A stretch of 64,000 nt of DNA from contig CAYXBQ010000011.1 in NCBI GenBank assembly GCA_964463375.1, forward strand, positions 1 to 64,000. The letters run 5' to 3'. The notes below the pieces were generated by a model. That model had not been told where the DNA came from, did no database searches, and worked only from the letters and a program-made list of their open reading frames with translations. Shown here one piece after another: positions 24,555 through 32,894 of this stretch. The position numbers and the translations under genes are program-made. Origin of the DNA: UMGS1696 sp964463375. Lineage in GTDB: Bacteria > Bacillota > Clostridia > Oscillospirales > CAG-272. Position 1 is the first letter of the stretch. Every line of letters begins with the position of its first letter.

Positions 24555-25925
24555 TTACGGCGTAACGGTCAGATCCAGCCGCAGATCTGCCATGACGCTG
24601 GCGTAGCCCACCACATGCAGATCCACCCTGGCGGGGGTGTTTTGCGGAAACAGTGCATCGGCCAGGGCCTTGTCTGCCATCCGCAGCTTGATGGGGATAT
24701 CCGCCGTGTTGCCCAGCTGCAGGGCGTACAAGCCGTCGCAGTACAGGATCAGGTCATGCTCGTCCCGCAGATCGATGTAGGAAATACGGTCGGCAAAGGT
24801 GGATTCGGTGATATCGTCCAGCACCTGCCGCACGTATCGCTCATGTCTGGTATCGGTAAACACCACCCCACGGCCTGCCACCGCCTCCGACACGCCGGGC
24901 AACCGCAGCAGGATGTAGTCCACCGCTTCTTCCGCAGTCAGCGTTCCCAGCACCCGCAGACTGGGGGACAGGGCCACGATCTCATCAAAGATATTGGCGC
25001 AGTAACGGATCTCGTCGTCCTCCAGTGCCAAATGCACCGTGGTGGGCATAGACCGGGTCAGGGTCGCAGAGCGTATGTAGGGACAATAGAAGGTGATCCG
25101 GTCGGTGATCTCATCGGCTGTGAAGTCGTACAGGTGCATCTCATCATGCAGTCCCGTAGCCGCCACGATCTCTTGTGTGTCGTACAGCAAAGAGCCGGTC
25201 ACTTCCACATCCCGCACCACGAACAATAGCTGGTAGATCCCGATACAGCAGACGGCGAAGATCAATAGGATCGATCCTGCCAGCGTCAGACCATGCCGAT
25301 GCTCCTGCCACTTTTTGTGCCTGACCGCCTGCTTCCGGGCTGCATCCACGTCTCGCTGCCAGCCCAGCCGGGTGTCTACGGCATCAAAGAAATCGAACAG
25401 CCCCTCCAACGGACCACGCCTGGTTTTGGCAGCCGCCCCGCCCTGTGCCGCCGGACTATGGAACACCACGGTCTCTGCCCCGCCTCGCCATGCTGCTTTC
25501 GGCTGTGCATGGGCGGTCTGCGGACGAGCGGCATGGAAGCTTCTGGTTTGCGAAAACGCATCGTTGGCAGGTCGTTTTTGGGGTGGAGCTTTGGGTGCCT
25601 GCTGTCGGGCAGGTGCTTCTTTTTGTGGGGATGCTTGCTGTGGTCTTTGACGGGCACTGGCATCCTCGATCACACCCATATGCCGGGGCTTCTTAGCCAT
25701 GCGTTTGCTGCTACTGTAGAAATCCCGCAGATAGCCTTCTGCCTGGGCATGGATGTGGGCTTGCTTTTTGTAGGCACCGGACAAATTTTTTCGTCCTGTT
25801 CCCGTATCCAGCGGTGTCCTTTCCATCCGATGCTGCATTTCCCCTTTGGTGCGTACCTGATCATACACGTACAGCGGTGGGGGCTCACTATTGTTTTTGG
25901 GGTCGTAGCGTTGTGCCGTATACAA
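24555..25925 (-). CDS. ftsQ: FtsQ/DivIB-type division protein with long cytoplasmic tail
   Basis: A 456-residue bitopic membrane protein of the divisome, linking FtsL and septal synthases. It has a Pro/Gln/Lys/Arg/Ala-rich cytoplasmic region (about 1-210), one transmembrane helix (about 213-236, LTLAGSILLIFAVCC), a POTRA domain (about 238-305, VRDVEVTGSLLYDTQEIVAATG) and a FtsQ/DivIB beta domain. The cytoplasmic part is far longer than in Bacillus DivIB. The best start is a TTG at 25925, with AAGGA upstream and 33 bases after murG. A start further inside the tail cannot be excluded. Confidence 0.85.
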   Translation of the reverse strand: MYTAQRYDPKNNSEPPPLYVYDQVRTKGEMQHRMERTPLDTGTGRKNLSGAYKKQAHIHAQAEGYLRDFYSSSKRMAKKPRHMGVIEDASARQRPQQASPQKEAPARQQAPKAPPQKRPANDAFSQTRSFHAARPQTAHAQPKAAWRGGAETVVFHSPAAQGGAAAKTRRGPLEGLFDFFDAVDTRLGWQRDVDAARKQAVRHKKWQEHRHGLTLAGSILLIFAVCCIGIYQLLFVVRDVEVTGSLLYDTQEIVAATGLHDEMHLYDFTADEITDRITFYCPYIRSATLTRSMPTTVHLALEDDEIRYCANIFDEIVALSPSLRVLGTLTAEEAVDYILLRLPGVSEAVAGRGVVFTDTRHERYVRQVLDDITESTFADRISYIDLRDEHDLILYCDGLYALQLGNTADIPIKLRMADKALADALFPQNTPARVDLHVVGYASVMADLRLDLTVTP

Positions 25926-25958
25926 TCCAGATCACGTCCTTTTTTGGGAGATTTTCTC

Positions 25959-27098
25959 TTACTTTTTCTTTTTTGCCACAAGCTCCGTCAGATCCTGATA
26001 GATCCGCTTGTTCACGTCGGCCAGGGCAAATTTCCGGATCCGCTCTGCCATTTCCTGCCGCTTTTCGTCTCCTGCCGGACACAGCAGCTCCGTCACAGTC
26101 TGTACCAGCGGGGCCGCTTCGCAGTCGTTCAGATCCTTTTCTTCAAACAGCAGTGCCGCCCCATCGTCCACCAGCACCTTGGCATTTTTGTATTGGTGGT
26201 TCTCCGCCACGTTGGGAGATGGGATGAAGATGGCGCATTTGCCGGTGGTAGCCAGCTCTGTCACGGTCATGGCACCGGCACGGTTCACGGTCATATCCGC
26301 TGCTGCCATACGCAGAGGCATATCGAAGATATATTCAGAAAGCTGGATATTTTCGTATTTATCCAGTCCCATATCCCGGAACTTGGCGCTGCATTCTTCC
26401 CATTCGATGGAACCGGTGGCGTGCATATGCAGTACCTCCGGATGCTTGGCGGTGAAATCTCGCATGAGATAGAGCACGGCATCGTTGACCTTTTCCGCAC
26501 CCATACTGCCGCCGTAGGAAAGGAGAATGTACTTGTATTTCTCCGGGATCCCCAGCTTTTCTCGGGCTTCTTCCCGGGAGATGGCCTTGAAGGAGCTCAT
26601 GACCGGGTTGCCCACCACCAGCAGCTTTTCTCGGTCGCAGGTCAAGGTCTCGCCGGTACGCTCAAAGTTCAGATAGATCCGATCCACGGACTTTTGCAGC
26701 ATCTTTACGGCCACACCGGCAATGGCGTTGGATTCGTGCAGGGCGGTGGGGATGCCCAGATCTGCGGCGGCTTTCATCACAGGCCAGCACACATAGCCGC
26801 CGGTACCAACCACCAGATCCGGCTGGAATTCTCGGACGATCTTTTTCGCCTTGCCCACGGAGGTCAGTGCCAGCCATGCCGTCTTCAGGTTGGACAGCGA
26901 CAGACTCCGCCGGATCCCCTGGATCTCCACATGGTACAGCGGATACCCGGCTTTCGGGACCAGCTTGTTTTCGATCCCCCGGCTGGTGCCCACATAGGCG
27001 ATCTCGGCTGTGGGATCATTCTGCTTGATGGTATTGGCTATGGCCAGTGCCGGGTTCACATGTCCGCCGGTACCGCCGCCTGTCATGAGTACTTTCAT
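25959..27098 (-). CDS. murG: MurG, UDP-GlcNAc transferase making lipid II
   Basis: A 379-residue GT28 enzyme on the inner membrane face, adding GlcNAc to lipid I. The N-domain has MTGGGTGGHVNPALAIA (G-loop), VVGTGGYVCWPV and HESNAIAG. The C-domain has YGGSMGAEKVND, DMTVNRAGAMTVTELA and FIPSPNVAENHQYKNA, the UDP-GlcNAc site. I start it at the ATG at 27098 after GGAG; a TTG six codons earlier is unlikely. It sits between ftsW and ftsQ in the division cluster. Confidence 0.97.
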   Translation of the reverse strand: MKVLMTGGGTGGHVNPALAIANTIKQNDPTAEIAYVGTSRGIENKLVPKAGYPLYHVEIQGIRRSLSLSNLKTAWLALTSVGKAKKIVREFQPDLVVGTGGYVCWPVMKAAADLGIPTALHESNAIAGVAVKMLQKSVDRIYLNFERTGETLTCDREKLLVVGNPVMSSFKAISREEAREKLGIPEKYKYILLSYGGSMGAEKVNDAVLYLMRDFTAKHPEVLHMHATGSIEWEECSAKFRDMGLDKYENIQLSEYIFDMPLRMAAADMTVNRAGAMTVTELATTGKCAIFIPSPNVAENHQYKNAKVLVDDGAALLFEEKDLNDCEAAPLVQTVTELLCPAGDEKRQEMAERIRKFALADVNKRIYQDLTELVAKKKK

Positions 27099-27138
27099 GG
27101 TGATATGGTTCTCCAATGCTTGATTTTATTAGAACGGT

Positions 27139-28710
27139 CTACGCACCGCGTTGCAGCTCCTCCAGATCCTGTTTCTTCATATAATATCGTCGGGATATGG
27201 ATAGTAGTATGCCCATTTCTGCCAGCAGCACCACCAATGAGGAGCCGCCGTACGAGAAGAATGGCAGGGAGATGCCGGTGTTGGGCACGACATCTGTGAC
27301 CACGGCGATGTTGAGGAGTGCCTGTAGACCCACATGGGTACTGATCCCAAAGGCTGTCAGGGACGAGAAGGTATCCGGCGCACGGGCAGCGATGGTGTAT
27401 CCCCGCAGTACGAAAGCAACGTACAAAACGATCAGGAACACAGCACCGATAAAGCCCATTTCTTCACACCAGATCGTGAAGATAAAGTCCGTATGTGCCG
27501 CCGCCACGAAGCTGTATTTCTGTCGGCTATGCCCCAGTCCCAGCCCAAAGAGGCCGCCGGAACCAATGGCGTAGACACCCTGTGTGGTCTGGTACACGTC
27601 GGACAGCAGGTCTGCGTTTTCGTCCGTATAGGAGGTCCACCGCTTTAAGGCATAGGCGTTATTCTTCATGAACACAATAAATGCAATAATACCAGCCGGA
27701 ATCACGCAGAGCAGGTTTCGCCACCAGCTACAACCGCCCGCCAATATGACCGCAAGCCCCAGGCACGCTACGATACCGGTGCCGGACAGATGCTTTTCCA
27801 GAAGAACAAACAAGCAGGCAAAACCCAGCAGAAAACAGGGAAAGAGCACATTATACTGAAATGTTCTCCATTTGCCCAGCCGTTCATGGATCTTTTTGTT
27901 ATATCGATCGATATACCAGGCTTCCGTCATGATCAGCACGACCTTCATCACCTCTGATGGCTGGAAGGAAAAGGGACCCAGTGCCAACCACCGCTTTGCC
28001 TCCCCTTCGGATTTACCAATGGCCAACACCAGAACAAGCAGTACTACGACAGCCCCGTAGACAAAAAGCATCAGCTTGCCATGCTTATAAACGGTACAGG
28101 GGATAAGGGACACGCCCAGCATGATCACGATCCCCAGGATCGCAAAGATGAGCTGCCGTTTGCCGTAGTAGTACATATCCAGGCCTTTGTTGAGTGCGGA
28201 GGGATAGCTGGCGCTGAACACCGTGATGGTGCCCAGACATACTAAGGTCAGGATCAGCGCAAGCATCACCTTATCCACGCCGCTGTAGACCCGAACGATA
28301 TCCTTCTGCCACGCCGAATCGACCTTTTGCAGCATAGCATCCCGCTTTTTCGCACGTACCACACTGCGTCCCTTTCGGCGCACCTTATATTCCGCTACAG
28401 ATGTAGCATACCGTTCTTTTTTCGCCTGCTTGATCCGTGCCTTTCGCCGTTTTTCGGCCTCTTTGGGATCCAGGCGGGGACGGCGGCCGGCATTGGAACG
28501 ATCGCTGGTCACAGGCCGTTTGGCATTGCTACTGCGTCCCGGTTCGGCTTGAAAGCGATAGTTCGGCTGCGTTTGGGGACGTGTCGTTTGCCGTGGGGCT
28601 GCTCTGCCGCCGGCAGGTCTTGTGTTTTGGTCGTTTGTAGGATTGCGCTGGACGTTTTCCGGACGGCGGTTAGCCCTTGGCTGTCCATAGGTTTGTTTAT
28701 TCTCTTGCAT
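27139..28710 (-). CDS. ftsW: FtsW/RodA/SpoVE-family peptidoglycan polymerase
   Basis: A 523-residue SEDS glycosyltransferase polymerising lipid II at the septum. About 150 N-terminal residues are basic and rich in Gln/Asn/Pro/Arg (RPRLDPKEAEKRRKARIKQ), unusual for the family. Then come about ten membrane segments with SEDS motifs PSEVMKVVLIM, QTTQGVYAIGSGGLFGLGLG and VVTDVVPNTGISLPFFSYGG. GGAGGT precedes the ATG. Its position between mraY and murG, with the PBP upstream in the same cluster, supports FtsW or its sporulation paralogue SpoVE. These cannot be told apart here. Confidence 0.94.
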   Translation of the reverse strand: MQENKQTYGQPRANRRPENVQRNPTNDQNTRPAGGRAAPRQTTRPQTQPNYRFQAEPGRSSNAKRPVTSDRSNAGRRPRLDPKEAEKRRKARIKQAKKERYATSVAEYKVRRKGRSVVRAKKRDAMLQKVDSAWQKDIVRVYSGVDKVMLALILTLVCLGTITVFSASYPSALNKGLDMYYYGKRQLIFAILGIVIMLGVSLIPCTVYKHGKLMLFVYGAVVVLLVLVLAIGKSEGEAKRWLALGPFSFQPSEVMKVVLIMTEAWYIDRYNKKIHERLGKWRTFQYNVLFPCFLLGFACLFVLLEKHLSGTGIVACLGLAVILAGGCSWWRNLLCVIPAGIIAFIVFMKNNAYALKRWTSYTDENADLLSDVYQTTQGVYAIGSGGLFGLGLGHSRQKYSFVAAAHTDFIFTIWCEEMGFIGAVFLIVLYVAFVLRGYTIAARAPDTFSSLTAFGISTHVGLQALLNIAVVTDVVPNTGISLPFFSYGGSSLVVLLAEMGILLSISRRYYMKKQDLEELQRGA

Positions 28711-28747
28711 CAAACCACCTCCCGGATCGGTTTCTAACTATACCATA

Positions 28748-29746
28748 TTATGCAAACAACGATACGACACAGGCAACAAGGGTGATCACACTGGCCATGC
28801 AGACGATCTGTACCTCGCTCATGCCGCATTTTTCAAAGTGATGGTGGATCGGCGCCATTTTGAACAGACGCTTGCCGTGGGTCAGCTTGAAGTAGCCCAC
28901 CTGCAAGATCACGGACACGGTCTCCACGATGTACCAGATCCCAAAGATCACCACCAACAGCGGTTCCTCCATCATGAAAGCACCGCCGACCACCAGACCG
29001 CCTAAGAACAGCGAACCGGTGTCTCCCATAAATACTCTGGCCGGATAGAAATTATACACCAAAAATCCGCCGCAGCCGCCGATGAGCAGTGCGCCCAGCA
29101 GCACCAGCCCGCCATCCGGTTCGGCAGAATGTACCAAAAAACCAGATGCGGTGAAGAATACGCCCACCAGCAGGGTCACGCTGGCAGCCAATCCGTCCAG
29201 CCCGTCCGTCAGGTTCACGCTGTTGATCACGCCGGTCAAGAGGAGCATGGCAAGGACATAGTAGAATATGCCCAGATCCCACTGGATATCCGTAAAGGGG
29301 ATATGCACCGTGGTGTGTGCGCCGCAGGTCAGCGTCATGCCGACCAGATACAGTGCGGCAGCGACCATCTGCAATATGTACTTTTGTCCGGCAGTCAGAC
29401 CTTCGTTTTGTGCCTTTCGCAGCTTGGCAGAGTCGTCGATGCAGCCGATCAGCCCACCTGCCACGCCCAGCGCTAAGGTCAGGATAAAGGGCAGCGTGGT
29501 ACGCATTCCTTCGGTGAGGGCAAAGTAGACAGCTCCCGCCAGTCCCACCACCACCGATGCGATGATGAAGGCAAAACCGCCCATGGTCGGGGTTCCCTCT
29601 TTACTCTTATGCCACCGGGGGCCGATATCCAGGATCTTCTGTCCCATTTTTTTGCTTTTCAAAAAGGGGATCAGCTTGCGGGAAACGGCCACCGTACCAC
29701 CAAAGGTCAGCGCCACCGCTAAGACAAATACGATTTTTGTGTGCAT
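28748..29746 (-). CDS. mraY: MraY, phospho-N-acetylmuramoyl-pentapeptide transferase
   Basis: A 332-residue ten-helix membrane enzyme that transfers phospho-MurNAc-pentapeptide to undecaprenyl phosphate, making lipid I. Signature elements are KKMGQKILDIGPRWHKSKEGTPTMGG, IGCIDDSAKLR, NSVNLTDGLDGLAASV, MGDTGSLFLGG and MAPIHHHFEKCG. GAGGA precedes the ATG. It lies 37 bases after murF and 37 bases before ftsW. Confidence 0.98.
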   Translation of the reverse strand: MHTKIVFVLAVALTFGGTVAVSRKLIPFLKSKKMGQKILDIGPRWHKSKEGTPTMGGFAFIIASVVVGLAGAVYFALTEGMRTTLPFILTLALGVAGGLIGCIDDSAKLRKAQNEGLTAGQKYILQMVAAALYLVGMTLTCGAHTTVHIPFTDIQWDLGIFYYVLAMLLLTGVINSVNLTDGLDGLAASVTLLVGVFFTASGFLVHSAEPDGGLVLLGALLIGGCGGFLVYNFYPARVFMGDTGSLFLGGLVVGGAFMMEEPLLVVIFGIWYIVETVSVILQVGYFKLTHGKRLFKMAPIHHHFEKCGMSEVQIVCMASVITLVACVVSLFA

Positions 29747-29783
29747 GATATTCCTCGGTTTTTCTCAAATTGTTTTCCGGATC

Positions 29784-31241
29784 TTATTTCCGGATGGGCT
29801 TTTTGGCACGGCGCTTCTTCATACATTCGATGATCCGCTCTGCCTGTACCGCACGGCTTGCCTTGACCAGCAGCACATCGCCCGGATGCAGTGCCGTCAG
29901 CACCATATCGGCCATGACCTGTGCATCTCTGGTATCCAGTGCCACATACACATTGTCTGCCCGAATGCCCTTTTTGATCGCAGCCTCTGCCACGATATCC
30001 GCCATCATGCCGTAGCAGAACAGCTTCTGCACCTGCATTTGTGCCGCATACTGCCCCAGCTGGTCGTGCATCAGGCGGGAGTATTCGCCCAGCTCCAGCA
30101 TATCGCCCAGCAGTGCCGCCGGTCTGGCGTTCTTCTTGGAAGCAATGGACACCAGCACGTCGATGGCGGCGCGCATGGATTCGGGGCTGGCGTTGTAGCA
30201 GTCGTCGATGATGGTGATGCCGCCGACCTCGTAGATCTTCTGCCGCATATCCGCACCCACGAAGGATTTCAGTCCCCGACGGATCTGCTCGTCGTCCATC
30301 CCCAGCATCACGCCCACAGCGTAGGCCACCAGCGAGTTGTACACATTGTGCTTGCCCAGTGCCGGTATCTCTACGTTTGTCACAGCCTTATTGTCGTAGA
30401 TCAGATCATACACGATGCCGTCCAGCTTCTGCCGGATATTGACCGCACGGAAATCCCCATTGCGGTTGTAAATGCTCAGGATCCGGGGCTTTTTGTCCAG
30501 CTGTTCGTATTGGTCATACAGCAGGGGTTCGTCGGCATTCAGGATCAGGTGGCTATTGTCGGAAAGACCCAGCCGGATCTCCATTTTGGCACGGCAGATA
30601 TTTTCTCTCGTCCCCAGCGTAGCCAGGTGGGAGGTACCGATGTTGGTGACCACGGCGATATCCGGGCGCACCAGCTTGGTCATATATTCGATCTCCCCCA
30701 GTGCGCTCATGCCCATTTCGATCACGGACACCCGGTCATCCGGCGACAGATCGAACAGCGTCAGAGGCAGACCCAGCTCGTTGTTCAGGTTGCCCTTGGT
30801 CTTGTGGGTCTGGAACGCCGCAGAAGCCACCGCTGCTACGAATTCCTTGGTGGTGGTCTTACCCACGCTACCGGTGATGGCAATGAAGGTCGCCTTAGAG
30901 AAGCCACGATACCAGCCCGCCAGCGTGCCCATGGATTTTACAACATCCTCTACCACCACAGCGCAGAAGGGCAGCCCACAGTCTTTGGCGTTATCCGGCA
31001 CACGACCACACAGGAAACAGGTGGAGCCCAACTTTGCCGCCTCGGCGATAAAGTCACAGCCGTCCACCCGACTTCCCTTGATCGCACAGAAGATCACGCC
31101 GCATCCTGCTTCCCGGGAGTTGGAGGTCAGTCCCGTCTGCGGGGTTTCCGGATCTCCGCCATTGTATATTTCCAGCTTGCCCCCGGTCACAGCTGCGATC
31201 TCTGTTGCTGTCAGGGTCTTTAATTTCAGTTCCACACTCAT
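29784..31241 (-). CDS. murF: MurF, UDP-MurNAc-tripeptide:D-Ala-D-Ala ligase
   Basis: A 485-residue Mur ligase adding D-Ala-D-Ala to the UDP-MurNAc tripeptide. It has an N-terminal substrate domain (SNSREAGCGVIFCAIKGSRVDG), an ATP-binding P-loop ITGSVGKTTTKEF, central TKGNLNNELGLPLTLF and a C-terminal domain with IDDCYNASPESMRAAID and LGDMLELG. The ATG at 31241 with an upstream AAAGGTG is preferred to the longer frame reaching 31370, whose extra residues look like spacer DNA. The gap to murE is 73 bases. Confidence 0.97.
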   Translation of the reverse strand: MSVELKLKTLTATEIAAVTGGKLEIYNGGDPETPQTGLTSNSREAGCGVIFCAIKGSRVDGCDFIAEAAKLGSTCFLCGRVPDNAKDCGLPFCAVVVEDVVKSMGTLAGWYRGFSKATFIAITGSVGKTTTKEFVAAVASAAFQTHKTKGNLNNELGLPLTLFDLSPDDRVSVIEMGMSALGEIEYMTKLVRPDIAVVTNIGTSHLATLGTRENICRAKMEIRLGLSDNSHLILNADEPLLYDQYEQLDKKPRILSIYNRNGDFRAVNIRQKLDGIVYDLIYDNKAVTNVEIPALGKHNVYNSLVAYAVGVMLGMDDEQIRRGLKSFVGADMRQKIYEVGGITIIDDCYNASPESMRAAIDVLVSIASKKNARPAALLGDMLELGEYSRLMHDQLGQYAAQMQVQKLFCYGMMADIVAEAAIKKGIRADNVYVALDTRDAQVMADMVLTALHPGDVLLVKASRAVQAERIIECMKKRRAKKPIRK

Positions 31242-31314
31242 TCGTTCTCTGCCACACCTTTCTTCAATGCCCAAATCGTTGCTTCTATTTCTCACGCACC
31301 ACAGTACGCTTTTT

Positions 31315-32820
31315 TCATAAATCAGTTTCTCTATTTTGCAAAGCCGCCCGCACGATCGCTTCCTCGTCAAAGGGCAGCTTTTCCTTGCCGATGATCTGCC
31401 AGCATTCGTGTCCCTTGCCGCACAGCAGGATCATCTCTCCCGCCACGGCCTCCCGGATCGAACGCACGATGGCCTCTTTTCTGTCCGGGATCACCGCATA
31501 CGGGGCTTTTTCCATGCCATCCACGATCGCCTGCCGTATTTTGGCCGGATCCTCGGTGCGTGGATTGTCGTCCGTGACCACCACACGGTCGGCGTAGGTC
31601 TCTGCGATATGCCCCATGACCGGCCGTTTGGTGGGATCTCTGTCGCCGCCGCAGCCAAACAGCACCGTCAATCTGGTGGGGTGCATAGCTTTTGCGGTTT
31701 GCAGGGTCATCTCCAGTGCCGCCGGGGTATGGGCATAATCGATGTATACGGTAAACGGAAGCGCCGGCAGCTCCAGCTTTTGCATACGCCCGGCCGGGAA
31801 CTGCACCCTTGTCAGCGCATCCTGTATCGTCAGCGGATCCACACCCATTTGCAGGGCGCAGGTCACGCAGAGCAGCAGATCGTACACAGCGCAGATCCCC
31901 GTAAGCGGTGTCCGGATCCGGAAGATCGCTTCCCTGCCGCAATACAGAAAGGACATACCCTCTGCCCCATGGTTGTGGATCCGCAGGGCTGCGCTGTCGC
32001 AGTCGGTCGCTTTGGCAGGATCGGTTGTGCAGGTCAGCCAGGTACAAGCCGGTGCCAGCGCCATCAGCTTCTCGGCCCATGGATCGTCTACAAGTAAGAT
32101 CCCGGTCTTTGCTTTGGTGAACAGCCTTGCTTTGGCTGCTAAATACTTTTCCATCGTCCCATGGAAATCCATATGCTCCGGGGACAGGTTGGTGAACAGC
32201 GCATAGTCGGGGAGGATGGCGTCGGTCTTGTGCAGTGCCAATCCTTGGGACGATGCTTCGTACACCAATGTATCACAGCCCGCCTTTGCCATAGCCGCCG
32301 CCATACCGTAGAAATACTCCGGATCCGGGGTGGTCATCGCCGCAGCTGCATCGGCCACGGAGGTACCACCGGCGGGAAACGGGATGCGCTCCCCTACCAC
32401 AAAACCGCCTGCCGTGGTGATCGCACCCACCCTATGCCCGCCCGCTTGCAGGAGATCCCGCAGCAGATGGGCGGTGGTGGTCTTGCCGCTGGTGCCGGTG
32501 ATACCGATCTTGGTCATACCCTCGGCCGGTCTGCCATAGCGGTTGTTCCACACCAATGCTTCTGCCAGCCGAGTATCCGGGGTCAGAATGTAGGCAATAC
32601 CCGGCGGTATGGCCTCCTTGGATTCTGCCAGCACCACAGCAGCACCTCGTTCTATTCCTTCTGCCACATGATCATGTCCGTCCCGGTGCAGTCCCCGGAT
32701 ACAGATGAGCAGCTCGCCGCCACGCACCCGTCTGGAATCGGACGTGATCCCGGAGACGGTATCGGTGGTCAGCATAGCTTCGGTCACAGGCACATCCCGC
32801 AAAAGCTCAGCAAGTTCCAT
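31315..32820 (-). CDS. murE: MurE, UDP-MurNAc-dipeptide ligase (meso-DAP type)
   Basis: A 501-residue Mur ligase adding the third stem residue. The P-loop is GITGTSGKTTTAHLLRDLL, the Mg/carbamate region is SSQGLALHKTD, and the C-domain contains DDNPRTEDP. The DNPR form is known to select meso-diaminopimelate, whereas lysine enzymes differ there, so the wall is predicted to be DAP-type. GGGGGTG precedes the ATG at 32820. It is followed by murF and preceded by the PBP gene. Confidence 0.96.
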   Translation of the reverse strand: MELAELLRDVPVTEAMLTTDTVSGITSDSRRVRGGELLICIRGLHRDGHDHVAEGIERGAAVVLAESKEAIPPGIAYILTPDTRLAEALVWNNRYGRPAEGMTKIGITGTSGKTTTAHLLRDLLQAGGHRVGAITTAGGFVVGERIPFPAGGTSVADAAAAMTTPDPEYFYGMAAAMAKAGCDTLVYEASSQGLALHKTDAILPDYALFTNLSPEHMDFHGTMEKYLAAKARLFTKAKTGILLVDDPWAEKLMALAPACTWLTCTTDPAKATDCDSAALRIHNHGAEGMSFLYCGREAIFRIRTPLTGICAVYDLLLCVTCALQMGVDPLTIQDALTRVQFPAGRMQKLELPALPFTVYIDYAHTPAALEMTLQTAKAMHPTRLTVLFGCGGDRDPTKRPVMGHIAETYADRVVVTDDNPRTEDPAKIRQAIVDGMEKAPYAVIPDRKEAIVRSIREAVAGEMILLCGKGHECWQIIGKEKLPFDEEAIVRAALQNRETDL

Positions 32821-32894
32821 AGGCACCCCCACGTGAAAGATCAGAGATACGAGGTCATGCCTTTATGCTTCCGGTCGTTTTATCTGTCCGGTAT

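Noticed and set aside
25293..31223. Very long plus-strand open frames (668 and 553 codons) opposite ftsQ-murG and mraY-murF
   Set aside because: They are antisense to well-conserved essential genes, have low-complexity His/Gly/Arg-rich translations and no ribosome-binding sites; GC-rich codon bias on the real strand explains them.
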